Counted from the first letter of the stretch, positions 23,123 through 33,118 are shown. The stretch is 33,424 nt of DNA from Candidatus Cloacimonadota bacterium (GCA_030621085.1 JAUXIJ010000036.1:1-33424), one strand, 5' to 3'. Notes: generated by a model from the letters alone, not told the origin. Translations and numbers: made by a program.

Positions 23123-24841
23123 TTATATCCCAGCCAGCTCTTCTTTTACAAAATCTACCAGTTTCTTCACATATCTTTTAGAAAAATCAAATTTAACTCC
23201 GGCAGCTTCATAAAGCTCATTAACCGGTTTTGTGTATCCCAACGACAGAAAGTTTTCATATTTTTTCAGCGCTTCTTCTTTACCGGAAGTTTTGTAATTT
23301 TTGTAAACTGAAAGAGCGCCAAGTTGACTCATACCATACTCGATATAATAAAAAGGAACTTCAAAGATATGTAATTGGAATAGCCACATGATCTTTTTAA
23401 AGTCTTCCAGTCCGTTCCAATCTACACCGGAAGCAAAGCGGTTCATCAGTGAAACAAAATATTCTTCTCTCTCTTCCACAGTGTGGTCGGGATTCAGATA
23501 TATCCAATGCTGAAAAGCATCCACTATCATGCACCAGGGCAAGAAGCCCACTGCTTCTTTCAATTGGTCGCGCTTTGCTTTTTTAAAGTCGGCTTCGTCT
23601 TTGTAGTATACATTCCACAGATCCATCGAGATGAACTCCATACTCATGGAAGCCAGTTCGGCGATCTCACTGGGAGTTCCTTTATAGGGATCGAGCTTGA
23701 TATTTTTCATGGCAAATGTATGCATGGCATGACCTGCCTCGTGCAAAAGCGTTACCACATTGCGATGCAATCCCACAGCATTCATAAAGATAAAAGGGGC
23801 ACCTGTCTCCTGCAGAGGATAATTATAACCTCCGGGAGCTTTCCCTTTCCTGTTTTCCAGATCCAGGAATTCGGAATTTTTCATCAGATTCAATCGGATA
23901 CCAAATTCAGGTTTGATCGTATGTAATATGTCGATCCCCTTGTCGATAAATTCATCGATCGTCTTAAATGGTTTCAAAATTTTGCCATCCAAGTCTACAG
24001 AAGTATCCCAGGGACGAACGGAATCCACTCCAAGAACTTTCTTTCTTTCTTCGGTCAATTCTTTCAGGAAGGGCATCACTTCTTTTTCCACAGCATCGTG
24101 GAATTTTGTAATATCTGCCGGAGCATAAGAGAAGCGTCCTTTTGCCTGATGCATATAATCTCGGTAATTATCGAATCCGGCATTTTTTGCTTGCTGAATG
24201 CGGAGTTCTTTCATCTCATCGAAAAGTTCATTGAATTCATCCCGCATTTCCATCATCTTATCTATACGTAATTGCCACACTTCTTTACGTACTTTGCGAT
24301 CCTGATCTTTCAGGAAGGGAGCAAGCTGGGAAAGCGTTTTTTCTTCACCTTTATATTTTACAGTAAGCTTGGAGAAAGCTGAACCATATTTGTTGGCCAA
24401 CTCCTTTTCCTTTACCTGCAGAGGTATGTTCTTTTCACGATAAAGCTCGATATCATTGGAAATGATCTTGTTTAAAAGAGCGTATTTCTCTTCATCTAAT
24501 TCCTTGCGATAAGGGCTGTCATAAAACTTCCTGTTAAACTTGAAATCGTAAGGTTTGCATTTAGCAATGACACTGGCATAAAAATCGTTGAATTTCTTTT
24601 CGTTCTCCGGCTTGTCTGCAAAACGCGTCATAGTTATATATCGCCAGGCCATTTCTTCCGCAAGTATATCGGAAAGCTCTCCCACTTTTTCCAGGAACTT
24701 AATCAGTTCATCAGCAGAATTGATCTCTTCTGCTTCCAGCTTTTTCATTTCTTTTTTCACGTTCTCCCATTTGGTGACATCGAGATCTTCCGGGAAATAT
24801 AACCTTTTACCTTTAACTATTTTTTCTTTTGTATAGTTCAT
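23123..24841 (-). CDS. pepF: M3 family oligoendopeptidase (PepF/thimet-like)
   Basis: 572 aa from the ATG at 24839-24841. An in-frame TTG 21 bases earlier would include the ribosome binding site and is rejected. The zinc motif is LLHEAGHAMHTF (H367, E368, H371), and the third ligand is probably the Glu in EIAELASMSMEF about 25 residues later. The N-terminal half is the helical cap of M3 peptidases. It is cytoplasmic, without a signal peptide, and degrades short peptides, which suits an amino-acid/peptide-fermenting lifestyle. It is transcribed away from glnA. Confidence 0.9.
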   Translation of the reverse strand: MNYTKEKIVKGKRLYFPEDLDVTKWENVKKEMKKLEAEEINSADELIKFLEKVGELSDILAEEMAWRYITMTRFADKPENEKKFNDFYASVIAKCKPYDFKFNRKFYDSPYRKELDEEKYALLNKIISNDIELYREKNIPLQVKEKELANKYGSAFSKLTVKYKGEEKTLSQLAPFLKDQDRKVRKEVWQLRIDKMMEMRDEFNELFDEMKELRIQQAKNAGFDNYRDYMHQAKGRFSYAPADITKFHDAVEKEVMPFLKELTEERKKVLGVDSVRPWDTSVDLDGKILKPFKTIDEFIDKGIDILHTIKPEFGIRLNLMKNSEFLDLENRKGKAPGGYNYPLQETGAPFIFMNAVGLHRNVVTLLHEAGHAMHTFAMKNIKLDPYKGTPSEIAELASMSMEFISMDLWNVYYKDEADFKKAKRDQLKEAVGFLPWCMIVDAFQHWIYLNPDHTVEEREEYFVSLMNRFASGVDWNGLEDFKKIMWLFQLHIFEVPFYYIEYGMSQLGALSVYKNYKTSGKEEALKKYENFLSLGYTKPVNELYEAAGVKFDFSKRYVKKLVDFVKEELAGI

Positions 24842-24850
24842 AAATAACAT

Positions 24851-24856
24851 CTCCTT
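24851..24856 (-). promoter_or_regulatory. Ribosome binding site deciding the pepF start
   Basis: AAGGAG on the minus strand, 9 bases before the ATG at 24841. It fixes the protein start at MNYTKEKI. Confidence 0.75.
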
Positions 24857-24963
24857 TTCCAACTGACTTCAAATATCCATCGAAGATTTTGACGGTTTGA
24901 ATTCTGACAAGTTTTTTCCCAATATCTGGATTTCTTGTTTACTATCATGGAAGAAAATTCCAC

Positions 24964-24993
24964 TTGACTCAATATCTGATAATAAAGTATAGA
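24964..24993 (+). promoter_or_regulatory. Candidate sigma-70-type promoter of glnA
   Basis: TTGACT (24964-24969) and TATAGA (24988-24993) are 18 bases apart, about 30 bases before the glnA start, in the 184-base divergent region between pepF and glnA. Confidence 0.45.
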
Positions 24994-25025
24994 CTATAAA
25001 GCATATTTAAATGAAGGACAGGAAA

Positions 25026-26357
25026 ATGGATATTTTGAACATCACTGAAATAATAAAAAAAGATGAAGTTAAATTTGTACAGTTACAATTTACCGATTTA
25101 TATGGGATTGTTAAAAGTTTAACGATTCCTGTAAAACAGCTTCCCGATGCATTAAAAAATGGCGTCTGGTTCGATGGTTCTTCTATCTTGGGTTTTTCCC
25201 GGATATGCGAAAGTGATATGTATCTCAAACCGGATATTGATACTTATGCAGTAATTCCCTGGCTGCATTCCGAATACGGAAATACTGCCAGATTTATCTG
25301 TGATGTTCATACACCGGATGGTAAACCTTTTGAAGGTGATCCCAGGTTTATCCTGAAAAAAGCAATTACAGAAGCAAAGAAGATGGGGTTTACTTTTAAT
25401 ACCGGACCGGAAATGGAATTTTTTCTTTTCAAAACGGACAACGGACTTTCTCCACTTCCGCACGATACTGCCGGCTATTTTGATCTGACAACAGATGAAG
25501 CTTATGATATTCGCCGTGAAATGAGCGTGGCTTTAGAAAAATTTGGCATCGAGATCGAAACCACTCATCACGAAGTAGCAATCGGTCAGCACGAAATTTC
25601 CTTTAAATACAGCGATGCACTGAAAACGGCAGATAATGCGATCACACTTCGTTTCGTTGTGAAAGCAATTGCCCAGAAACACGGACTTCACGCCACATTT
25701 ATGCCCAAACCCATTGCAGATGTGAATGGTTCCGGAATGCACGTTCATCAAAGTTTGTTCGATATTAAAACAGGAAAGAATGCTTTCCATAATGAAAAAG
25801 ACGAATATAAATTATCGAAGATCGCATACAATTATGTTGCCGGGCAATTAGCTCATATCAAAGGGATGAGTGCGGTTCTTTCTCCCACAGTGAATTCCTA
25901 TAAAAGGCTGGTTCCCGGTTATGAAGCTCCTGTCTATATCTGTTGGGGAAGAACGAACCGGTCTGCACTGATCAGGGTCCCCAGCTCGTTTAAGGGAAAT
26001 CCCGATTCTACGAGAGTGGAAATAAGAAGTGCCGATCCAAGCTGCAATATCTACCTGGCTTTTGCTGTAATGCTGAAAGCCGGTTTGGAAGGTATCAGGA
26101 ACGATCTATCCGCACCAAAGCCATTAGAAGAAGATCTTTATCTTTTCAATTATGAGAAGTTGAAGGAAATGGATATCGATACGATCCCTCCAACTTTGTG
26201 GCAGGCATTACGAATGTTAAAAAAAGATAAAATAATGAAAAATGCTCTAGGAAAACATACTTTCGAAAAGTATCTGGAAGCAAAGATCAAAGAATGGGAT
26301 GAATACAGCATCCAGGTAACTAAATGGGAAATAGATAAATATTTAAAAATATATTAG
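25026..26357 (+). CDS. glnA: Glutamine synthetase type I
   Basis: 443 aa from the ATG at 25026 (AAGGA at 25014-25018, 7 bases upstream). An in-frame ATG at 25011 has no ribosome binding site. The family motifs are present: QFTDLYGIVKS, VWFDGSSILGF, NTGPEMEFFLF, HHEVAIGQHE, NGSGMHVHQSL and NRSALIRVP. It makes glutamine from glutamate, ammonia and ATP in the cytoplasm as a dodecamer. The length and lack of the adenylylation loop (NLYDLPPEE type) place it in the GSI-alpha class, which is feedback-regulated. It sits 11 bases before glyQ, probably co-transcribed. Confidence 0.95.
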   Translation: MDILNITEIIKKDEVKFVQLQFTDLYGIVKSLTIPVKQLPDALKNGVWFDGSSILGFSRICESDMYLKPDIDTYAVIPWLHSEYGNTARFICDVHTPDGKPFEGDPRFILKKAITEAKKMGFTFNTGPEMEFFLFKTDNGLSPLPHDTAGYFDLTTDEAYDIRREMSVALEKFGIEIETTHHEVAIGQHEISFKYSDALKTADNAITLRFVVKAIAQKHGLHATFMPKPIADVNGSGMHVHQSLFDIKTGKNAFHNEKDEYKLSKIAYNYVAGQLAHIKGMSAVLSPTVNSYKRLVPGYEAPVYICWGRTNRSALIRVPSSFKGNPDSTRVEIRSADPSCNIYLAFAVMLKAGLEGIRNDLSAPKPLEEDLYLFNYEKLKEMDIDTIPPTLWQALRMLKKDKIMKNALGKHTFEKYLEAKIKEWDEYSIQVTKWEIDKYLKIY

Positions 26358-26368
26358 AAAGGTAAAAA

Positions 26369-27214
26369 ATGAACTTTCAGGACATTATTTTAAAATTGCA
26401 GCATTACTGGGCAGAAAACGGATGTAATATTCTTCAGCCGTATGATGCAGAAATGGGAGCAGGAACTTTTCATCCTGCCACTTTTTTTGGAGCTCTGGGT
26501 AAAAATTCTACTGCAATAGCTTACGCTCAACCCTGTCGCAGACCCAAAGATGGTCGTTATGGAGAAAACCCCAACAGGATGCAGCATTATTACCAGTTTC
26601 AGGTGATCATCAAACCGTCTCCCGATGATATACAAATTCTTTATCTTAAAAGTCTACAGGCAATTGGCATTGAAACAGAAAAACACGATATTCGTTTTGT
26701 GGAAGATGACTGGGAATCTCCCACTCTAGGTGCCAGCGGACTGGGCTGGGAAGTATGGTTGGACGGCATGGAAATTTCTCAATTCACATATTTTCAACAG
26801 GTTGGCGGGATCGAAGTTTTCCCGATAAGTGTAGAACTAACTTATGGATTGGAACGGCTGGCAATGTATATCCAGGATGTGGATGATTTTAAAGACCTAA
26901 AGTGGAACGATACAACAAAATATGGTGATCTGTTCTTTGATAAAGAAGTTGAGTTTTCTGAGTTTAACTTCAAACTTGCAGATGTGAAATCTCTTTTTGC
27001 TTCCTTCAAAGATCATGAAAAACAGCATGGAATGTTGATCGAAAAGGGACTGGTCTATCCTGCTTATGATTATCTGCTCAAGTGTTCTCACACTTTCAAT
27101 CTTCTGGATGCACGCGGTGTTATCAGTGTTACGGAGAGGGCAGCATATATTGGCAAGATCCGTACAATGGCAAAGAAATGTGCGCTGCTTTATATTGAGA
27201 AATATAGTAAATAA
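26369..27214 (+). CDS. glyQ: Glycyl-tRNA synthetase alpha subunit
   Basis: 281 aa, the normal GlyQ length. The class II catalytic motifs are complete: [45 protein letters not shown] (motif 2) and [21 protein letters not shown]. GlyQ forms an alpha2beta2 enzyme with GlyS, which carries tRNA recognition. GlyS is normally encoded directly after glyQ, but here an ABC exporter follows, so the beta chain must be made elsewhere. It follows glnA after 11 bases. Confidence 0.95.
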   Translation: MNFQDIILKLQHYWAENGCNILQPYDAEMGAGTFHPATFFGALGKNSTAIAYAQPCRRPKDGRYGENPNRMQHYYQFQVIIKPSPDDIQILYLKSLQAIGIETEKHDIRFVEDDWESPTLGASGLGWEVWLDGMEISQFTYFQQVGGIEVFPISVELTYGLERLAMYIQDVDDFKDLKWNDTTKYGDLFFDKEVEFSEFNFKLADVKSLFASFKDHEKQHGMLIEKGLVYPAYDYLLKCSHTFNLLDARGVISVTERAAYIGKIRTMAKKCALLYIEKYSK

Positions 27215-27224
27215 TCAATACTAA

Positions 27225-28970
27225 ATGAAAACCTTTGAGAAAGTTACTCCTTTCATAAAGAAGAATATCTCAAAACTTTTTTTTGGATTATTCCTCATTG
27301 TTATCATCGATGCCGGACAGCTCTATACCATCAAGATAATGCAGAAGGCTATCGATAGCATCGGACGGGAAGGATTTACCGCAAACAGCCTGCTGTATGC
27401 TTCTCTTTTCATCGTGGGAATAACAGCTCTCATTACATTGCTCAGGTATTTTTGGCGCATTGCTCTTATCGGCACTGCTTGGAAAATTGACCGCGACTTG
27501 CGGCAAATGTACTATAACCACTTGATGAAGCTTTCGGCAAATTTTTATAATAAAACTAAAACCGGCGACTTGATGGCTTATGCCACCAACGATATGAATG
27601 CCATCCGTATGCTGATCGCCTTTGGCTTTGTGGTGGGTGTGGATATCCTGGTAATAGCTATTGTTTCACTCTTTTTTATGGTTGATATCAGCCTGCGACT
27701 TACTTTGCTGGCTGTTATTCCAACACCTTTTTTGAGTATTATTATTATCTATTTTGGTAAACGGATCCATGCCAAGTTCAGGAAAGTGCAAAAGACATTT
27801 GCCACTATGTCCGGTAAGGTTCAGGAAAGCATTTCCGGAATTCGCGTGGTGAAAGCTTTTGTGCAGGAGGAAGCAGAACTGGAAAAAATGTCGGAATCGG
27901 CAAGAGAATATTTGAAAGATAATATCAGCCTGGTAAAGATATTTGCCATGTTCTTTCCGTTTATGTTTCTGCTTATAAATATTTGCATGGGAATTGTTCT
28001 TATATTCGGGGGTGAAGCAGCAATACTTTATGAGATCTCAATGGGAGAATTTGTAGCGTTTTTCCAATACCTGGGAATGCTGGTATGGCCTATGATCGCC
28101 ATTGGTTGGATAGTGAATCTGTACCAGCGCGGAACAGCTTCCCTCAAAAGATTAAATTCTATTCTGGAAGTTGAACCGGAGATCACTGATAACCAGGTGA
28201 ATCCTGAAATAAAGAACCTGAAAGGAAAAGTGTCTCTTAAAAATTTAAGATTTCAGTATAAGGAAGAGACACCTTTTATATTTGATGATATTTCATTTGA
28301 AATAGAAGCTGGAAAAACACTTGCTATTGTAGGTCGAACTGGCTGTGGTAAAACAACTATCATAGATCTTCTTACAAGAGTATATAATCCTCCTGAGAAT
28401 ACGATTTTTATCGATGATAATGAATTATATAATATTCCCTTGGAGACTTTAAGAACAAATGTTGTAATGGTTCCGCAGGATATATTCCTGTTCTCCGATA
28501 CCGTTGCCAGTAATATCAGTTTAGGAAATTATAAAGCAGATATAGCAGAAATTGAGGAAGCAGCAAAAATAGCCCAGATATTTTATGCTATCGAAGAATT
28601 TGAGAATGGATTTGATACTGTGATCGGCGAGCGTGGTGTGACACTTTCCGGAGGGCAGAAACAACGTCTCGCAATTTCCCGTGCATTGCTTACAAATCCG
28701 AATATTCTCATTCTGGACGATGCGCTTTCCTCTGTGGATACAAAAACAGAAAAAAGCATTCTGCACGATCTGATAGAAACGCGAAAGAATAAAACCACCA
28801 TCATCATTTCACACCGTATTTCATCTATTCAGCATGCAGATAAGATCATTGTATTGAACAAAGGCAAAATAGAGGAAGAAGGCACTCATAAAGAGCTATT
28901 GGCATTAACGGGAATATATCACGATCTACATGAGAAACAGCAGATCGAAGAGAAGCTGGAGAAAAGGTGA
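27225..28970 (+). CDS. Heterodimeric ABC exporter, subunit 1 (degenerate ATP site)
   Basis: 581 aa. Residues 1 to about 320 are a six-helix exporter domain (KNISKLFFGLFLIVIIDAGQ...). The nucleotide domain has Walker A GRTGCGKTT (about 369), signature LSGGQKQR (about 474), Walker B ILILDDALSSVD and switch ISHRISS. The catalytic Glu after Walker B is Asp (LDDALS), which in BmrC/TM287-type subunits marks the degenerate site. It is therefore the partner of the next gene, with which it shares a GTGA overlap. Substrate could be drugs or lipids; unknown. Confidence 0.9.
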   Translation: MKTFEKVTPFIKKNISKLFFGLFLIVIIDAGQLYTIKIMQKAIDSIGREGFTANSLLYASLFIVGITALITLLRYFWRIALIGTAWKIDRDLRQMYYNHLMKLSANFYNKTKTGDLMAYATNDMNAIRMLIAFGFVVGVDILVIAIVSLFFMVDISLRLTLLAVIPTPFLSIIIIYFGKRIHAKFRKVQKTFATMSGKVQESISGIRVVKAFVQEEAELEKMSESAREYLKDNISLVKIFAMFFPFMFLLINICMGIVLIFGGEAAILYEISMGEFVAFFQYLGMLVWPMIAIGWIVNLYQRGTASLKRLNSILEVEPEITDNQVNPEIKNLKGKVSLKNLRFQYKEETPFIFDDISFEIEAGKTLAIVGRTGCGKTTIIDLLTRVYNPPENTIFIDDNELYNIPLETLRTNVVMVPQDIFLFSDTVASNISLGNYKADIAEIEEAAKIAQIFYAIEEFENGFDTVIGERGVTLSGGQKQRLAISRALLTNPNILILDDALSSVDTKTEKSILHDLIETRKNKTTIIISHRISSIQHADKIIVLNKGKIEEEGTHKELLALTGIYHDLHEKQQIEEKLEKR

Positions 28971-31096
28971 AAGGATTGCATAAAGGATTAGCCGAAGATG
29001 ATCTGAAAAGCAAGATCTACGACAAGGTTTTGTTCAGAAGGCTTGTGGCATATCTGAAACCATACAAATTCCTGGTATTCATCTCATTTATTTTGCTTCT
29101 GCTCATTACCGGCACAAACCTGTTGGCTCCCGTCATCACTCAGCGTGCAGTAGACGAAGTTATAGTTTCCAATAAAAATCTGTTGAAATTTTCAATTGAG
29201 TATAAAAGAGATGATTTCGTCAGTAAATATCCGAGGATTAAATTCAAAGAATATAATTTTAATGATAATTACTACTTAATCTTTCCGAATAAGAAAATTA
29301 ATTTTATTCCCAAAACGGAAATTCAGGAATTAAAAGAATCAGGAAGACTGCTTCTTAAAATTGTTATTTTGCAGAATAAACCAGAGATCCAACAAATCCT
29401 TAGCACCAAAGAATTCGTGGAGATTTCGGAAGTTCAACTCGTTATACAGAATTTTGATCTTATCGAGTTGAGAGAGAATAATGATCTTACCAAAGAACAG
29501 CTCAGATTTGTGCGTCGGGAAGATATAAATAAATTGAAATTTTATGGATTGCTGTTCTTTAGCGTGGTTTTCCTGCAGCTTTTATTCACTTACTTTCAGA
29601 TATATTTTGTGAATTATGCTGCTCAATATGCCATGTATGATCTGCGTCGCGATCTTTTTTTCAGATTAGAAAGAATGCCTCTCTCCTTCTTTGATAAAAA
29701 CCCCATTGGACGATTGGTTACCCGCATTACAAATGACATCGGTACGCTTAATGAGATGCTTGGTAACGGTCTTATTCAACTCATCCAGGAATTTTTTGTA
29801 CTGGTTGGAATTATGATTGCAATGCTGATATATGATTGGAAACTGGCCCTGGTTACGTTTACTATTCTGCCTTTTACCATCGTGCTTTTCACCATTTTTA
29901 TAAAAAGAAGTCGGGTTATCTACAGGAATGTACGTAAAAAACTGGCGAATATCAATGCTACACTTTCGGAAGATATTTCCGGTTTTAAGATAATTCAGCT
30001 TTTTAATCAATATAAACGTAAAGTAAAGGAATTTGCCGAGATCAATGGAGAATACTATCAGGCTGCCCGTTCCATGCTTAAACTTTTTGCTGTTTTCCGT
30101 CCTGTAATTAATTCAACCCGCAGGATAGCAGTTGCTATTCTTTTGTGGTATGGTGGTGCACAGATATTGCAGGACAGGATATCATTGGGTGTATTCATGG
30201 CTTTTCTTTGGTATTTGGACAGGTTCTTTGAACCGATACATCATCTGAGTGAGAAGTTTAATATTATGCAGGCAGCTATGAGCGGTGCTGAAAGAATTTT
30301 TGATCTTATGGATAAAGATATCGAAGATTATCGTTTGGGAAAAAGTTGCGGTGACAAAGAAAGCAGCCTAAAAGGCGAGATCGAATTCAGGAATGTGTGG
30401 CTGCGTTATAATGATAGTGGCGATGTTCTTAAAGATATTTCCTTCAAAGTAAAGCCCGGTGAAAAAGTAGCATTGGTGGGTCATACAGGTTCCGGTAAAA
30501 CATCTATCATTAGTCTGCTTTCAGGATTGTATCCGTTCCAGAAAGGTCAGATTTTCATCGATGGAAAAGAAATAAATGAATATTGTTTAAAAAATCTGCG
30601 GCAAAATATCGGCATTGTACAGCAGGATGTATTCCTTTTTTCGGGAACTATCAAAGATAACATTGTTCTCAGTAACGACACTATTTCCAATGAAGAAATG
30701 GAAAAAGTAGCAAAATATGTAAATGTAAATAAATTCATCGAGAGTAAACCCGAAAAATATATGGAACCTGTAATGGAGCGAGGAGCTACTTTCAGTGTCG
30801 GGCAGCGGCAGCTCATTGCCTTTGCTCGGGTGTTGGCCTATGATCCTGCTATCTTTGTGCTGGATGAAGCAACTTCCAATATTGATACCGAAACTGAAAT
30901 TTTGATACAGGATGCTTTGCAGAAATTGATGCAGAACCGTACTTCCATCATTATTGCGCACAGGCTTTCCACCATCCAGCACGTGGACAGGATAATTGTG
31001 CTGCATAAAGGCGAGATTAAGGAAGAAGGCAGCCACCAACAGTTGCTGGCAAATGAAGGATTATACTACGATCTGTATAGATTGCAGTATGAGTGA
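28967..31096 (+). CDS. Heterodimeric ABC exporter, subunit 2 (canonical catalytic Glu, extracytoplasmic insertion)
   Basis: 709 aa, starting at GTG that overlaps the stop of subunit 1 by four bases. After the first helix (LVFISFILLLLITG) there is a soluble insertion of about 115 residues (about 70-185) before the second helix. BmrD-type subunits have such an insertion outside the membrane. The nucleotide domain has Walker A GHTGSGKTS (about 505), signature FSVGQRQL instead of LSGGQ, Walker B VLDEATSNID with the catalytic Glu, and AHRLST. Paired with subunit 1, one ATP site is canonical (this Walker B plus the other's LSGGQ) and one is degenerate. Confidence 0.9.
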   Translation: MKGLHKGLAEDDLKSKIYDKVLFRRLVAYLKPYKFLVFISFILLLLITGTNLLAPVITQRAVDEVIVSNKNLLKFSIEYKRDDFVSKYPRIKFKEYNFNDNYYLIFPNKKINFIPKTEIQELKESGRLLLKIVILQNKPEIQQILSTKEFVEISEVQLVIQNFDLIELRENNDLTKEQLRFVRREDINKLKFYGLLFFSVVFLQLLFTYFQIYFVNYAAQYAMYDLRRDLFFRLERMPLSFFDKNPIGRLVTRITNDIGTLNEMLGNGLIQLIQEFFVLVGIMIAMLIYDWKLALVTFTILPFTIVLFTIFIKRSRVIYRNVRKKLANINATLSEDISGFKIIQLFNQYKRKVKEFAEINGEYYQAARSMLKLFAVFRPVINSTRRIAVAILLWYGGAQILQDRISLGVFMAFLWYLDRFFEPIHHLSEKFNIMQAAMSGAERIFDLMDKDIEDYRLGKSCGDKESSLKGEIEFRNVWLRYNDSGDVLKDISFKVKPGEKVALVGHTGSGKTSIISLLSGLYPFQKGQIFIDGKEINEYCLKNLRQNIGIVQQDVFLFSGTIKDNIVLSNDTISNEEMEKVAKYVNVNKFIESKPEKYMEPVMERGATFSVGQRQLIAFARVLAYDPAIFVLDEATSNIDTETEILIQDALQKLMQNRTSIIIAHRLSTIQHVDRIIVLHKGEIKEEGSHQQLLANEGLYYDLYRLQYE

Positions 31097-31144
31097 GTTT
31101 TTGCCACCTGCCTTCGTTTACTTCGGCAAGGCAGGCAGACTCAC
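31093..31144. terminator. Large hairpin after the ABC exporter genes
   Basis: GTGAGT (31093-31098) pairs with ACTCAC (31139-31144), and CCTGCCTT (31107-31114) with AAGGCAGG (31128-31135). It begins in the stop codon of the ABC gene. No run of T follows, so it may be an interspersed palindrome that also stops or stabilises the transcript. Confidence 0.45.
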
Positions 31145-31234
31145 ACAGACGGGCATAGACAATGAGAAAAAGAGATTGTCAAGTTAACACACAGGTAAGC
31201 TTAGCAAAAAGAAAAAAATCAAGGAGTTTTTTTT

Positions 31235-32950
31235 ATGCGAAAAATTGTAATTTTTTTCATAATTTTATTGGTTGTAATTTTCGGTTGTTCATCCGAAAAA
31301 ACAATTATTTTAAGAGGTTCTGTGAAATTAGCTGGTTCAGAGCAAAAATCCGGAATTGAAATTCGTGCTTATTATGTTACGCGTAAAGTTACAGAAAATG
31401 ATTTACTTGCACAAACGACAACAGGTAAGCAGGGAAATTTCACTTTGAGATTACCTGAAAGTTGTTCTTCTTTTGAGCTTCACATCTCATATCCGAATTA
31501 TGAGTTTTATAAAACGAAGTTCATAAATGCTGATATCGAACCGTTTTTGGAGGTAACTCTTCAGCCTGCATCGATTTCAGAGAATGTCAGTGAAGTAAAA
31601 GTTGTTGGAGATTTTTGTGATTTCAACTGGGAAAGATCAATACCAATGATAAAAAATGAGAATGGATTATATGAAATTGAAATTGAGTATAATAAACCGG
31701 AAATGGCTTATCAGTTTTTGTTCGATACGGAAAGGCATTCATATTCAAATCCGATTGAAAACTCAAAATATGAATATGATCACGGAGGTGATTATAAGAA
31801 CATGGTTCAATCTGATAATGGGAAATATAAAATAACTGTCGATCTTAGTAATTTTCCGAGATATACTAAAAAAGGTGAGGTTCCAAAATCAAAGGGACAA
31901 TTTATTTCAGCACCAAATAATGAATTTTATGCAATAATATCAGAAAAGATCAAAGAATATGAATTACCAAGGATTACATCGATATTTATGTTTAAAGACA
32001 GGGAACATCCGTATCATAAAGAATTCTTCAAAGGAATGCAAGAGCATGAAATACAAGAAATGGTGAGTGATTCAGAAATGAAATTGAACGAAGTTTCTGC
32101 TTATGTTGATAGTCTTATTATTGTTTCAGAACATCAGTTTCTGAAAGATTATTTACTTGGAGTAAAATTATATATTCAGATGATATATGATGAGTGTTCT
32201 TTTGAAGAACAATGGTTAATATTTGAAAGTATTAAAGATATTTCTGCTGCTTATCCAGTTAGTTATCTTTTTATTTGGAAAAAGGAATTTCAAGAAAATG
32301 ATATAAAATTCATTAACATAATTCACAATAAGATTTTAGAAGTAAAAAATGAAAGAAAACAGAATGAATTATTGTATAAATTTTATTATACGCTTTCTAA
32401 TAATAATATAGATGGGAAATATTCTCAGTTGATACTGAAAGAAGCTGAAAAAATATTAGCTTCTGAAAATTATCCTGAAAATCGAAAAGCAAATATTAAG
32501 AAATTGATTTCAAAAATTAAATTATCTGATACAGAGTTCGCACCTGATTTTGAGTTTGTAGATTTTGATGGCAAATCGCACAAATTATCAGATTTTCGTG
32601 GAAAGTGGATTCTTATAGATTTTTGGGCTATATGGTGTGGACCATGCATTACTGAAATTCCGCATCTTATAGAAGCTCATCAATATTTAGATAAAAATAA
32701 TTTTGTAATTATAAGCATTTCTGGGGACAAAAGAATTGAAACAGCAAAAGAATTTGTTAAAGAAAATAATATGGATTGGATTCATACAATTGATATTGAA
32801 GGTTATGTAAAGGATGTTGGAATTCAATATGGTGTTAGTTCTATTCCAAAAGCTTTCCTAATTGATCCTGAGGGAAGATTTGTTAGATCAGAAAAGCTGG
32901 TTTTGAGGGGTGAAAGTTTGTTGGAAACTCTGAAAAAGTACATCAAATAG
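31235..32950 (+). CDS. TlpA/ResA-like thiol-disulfide lipoprotein with extra N-terminal domains
   Basis: 571 aa. A lipoprotein signal peptide ends VVIFGC (lipobox), so it is anchored in a membrane facing the periplasm. Residues about 25-100 look like a carboxypeptidase-regulatory-like beta domain (LRGSVKLAGSEQKSGIEIRAYY), about 105-170 like a glycogen-binding/E-set-type sandwich (VKVVGDFCDFNWERSIPMI), then a helical part. From about 430 there is a thioredoxin domain (APDFEFVDFDGKSHKLSDFRGKWILIDFWAIWCGPC, CxxC near residue 468; VSSIPKAFLIDPEG). TlpA domains reduce disulfides in exported proteins. AAGGAG lies 10 bases before the ATG. The role of the extra domains is unknown. Confidence 0.85.
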   Translation: MRKIVIFFIILLVVIFGCSSEKTIILRGSVKLAGSEQKSGIEIRAYYVTRKVTENDLLAQTTTGKQGNFTLRLPESCSSFELHISYPNYEFYKTKFINADIEPFLEVTLQPASISENVSEVKVVGDFCDFNWERSIPMIKNENGLYEIEIEYNKPEMAYQFLFDTERHSYSNPIENSKYEYDHGGDYKNMVQSDNGKYKITVDLSNFPRYTKKGEVPKSKGQFISAPNNEFYAIISEKIKEYELPRITSIFMFKDREHPYHKEFFKGMQEHEIQEMVSDSEMKLNEVSAYVDSLIIVSEHQFLKDYLLGVKLYIQMIYDECSFEEQWLIFESIKDISAAYPVSYLFIWKKEFQENDIKFINIIHNKILEVKNERKQNELLYKFYYTLSNNNIDGKYSQLILKEAEKILASENYPENRKANIKKLISKIKLSDTEFAPDFEFVDFDGKSHKLSDFRGKWILIDFWAIWCGPCITEIPHLIEAHQYLDKNNFVIISISGDKRIETAKEFVKENNMDWIHTIDIEGYVKDVGIQYGVSSIPKAFLIDPEGRFVRSEKLVLRGESLLETLKKYIK

Positions 32951-33034
32951 AATAAATTTTTAAAATGTAAAACCAATTTCATCAGAAGTTTATTTTTATA
33001 AAATAAAATCTGGTGGAAAATCAAGGGAAATTGG

Positions 33035-33101
33035 GAATTACGAATGAAAAAATTATACATTAGTGATATACTAATTATGAATGGCATAGAGAATCGTAAC
33101 T
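33035..33101. repeat. Decayed palindromic element resembling the flanks of the S23-like gene
   Basis: GAATTACGAAT (33035-33045) and GAATCGTAACT (33091-33101) are imperfect inverted repeats, and ATTAGTGATATACTAAT lies between them. The left repeat resembles the 4226-4243 end of the S23 unit. No gene lies inside. Confidence 0.35.
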
Positions 33102-33118
33102 AAGAAAAAAAATAAAAT

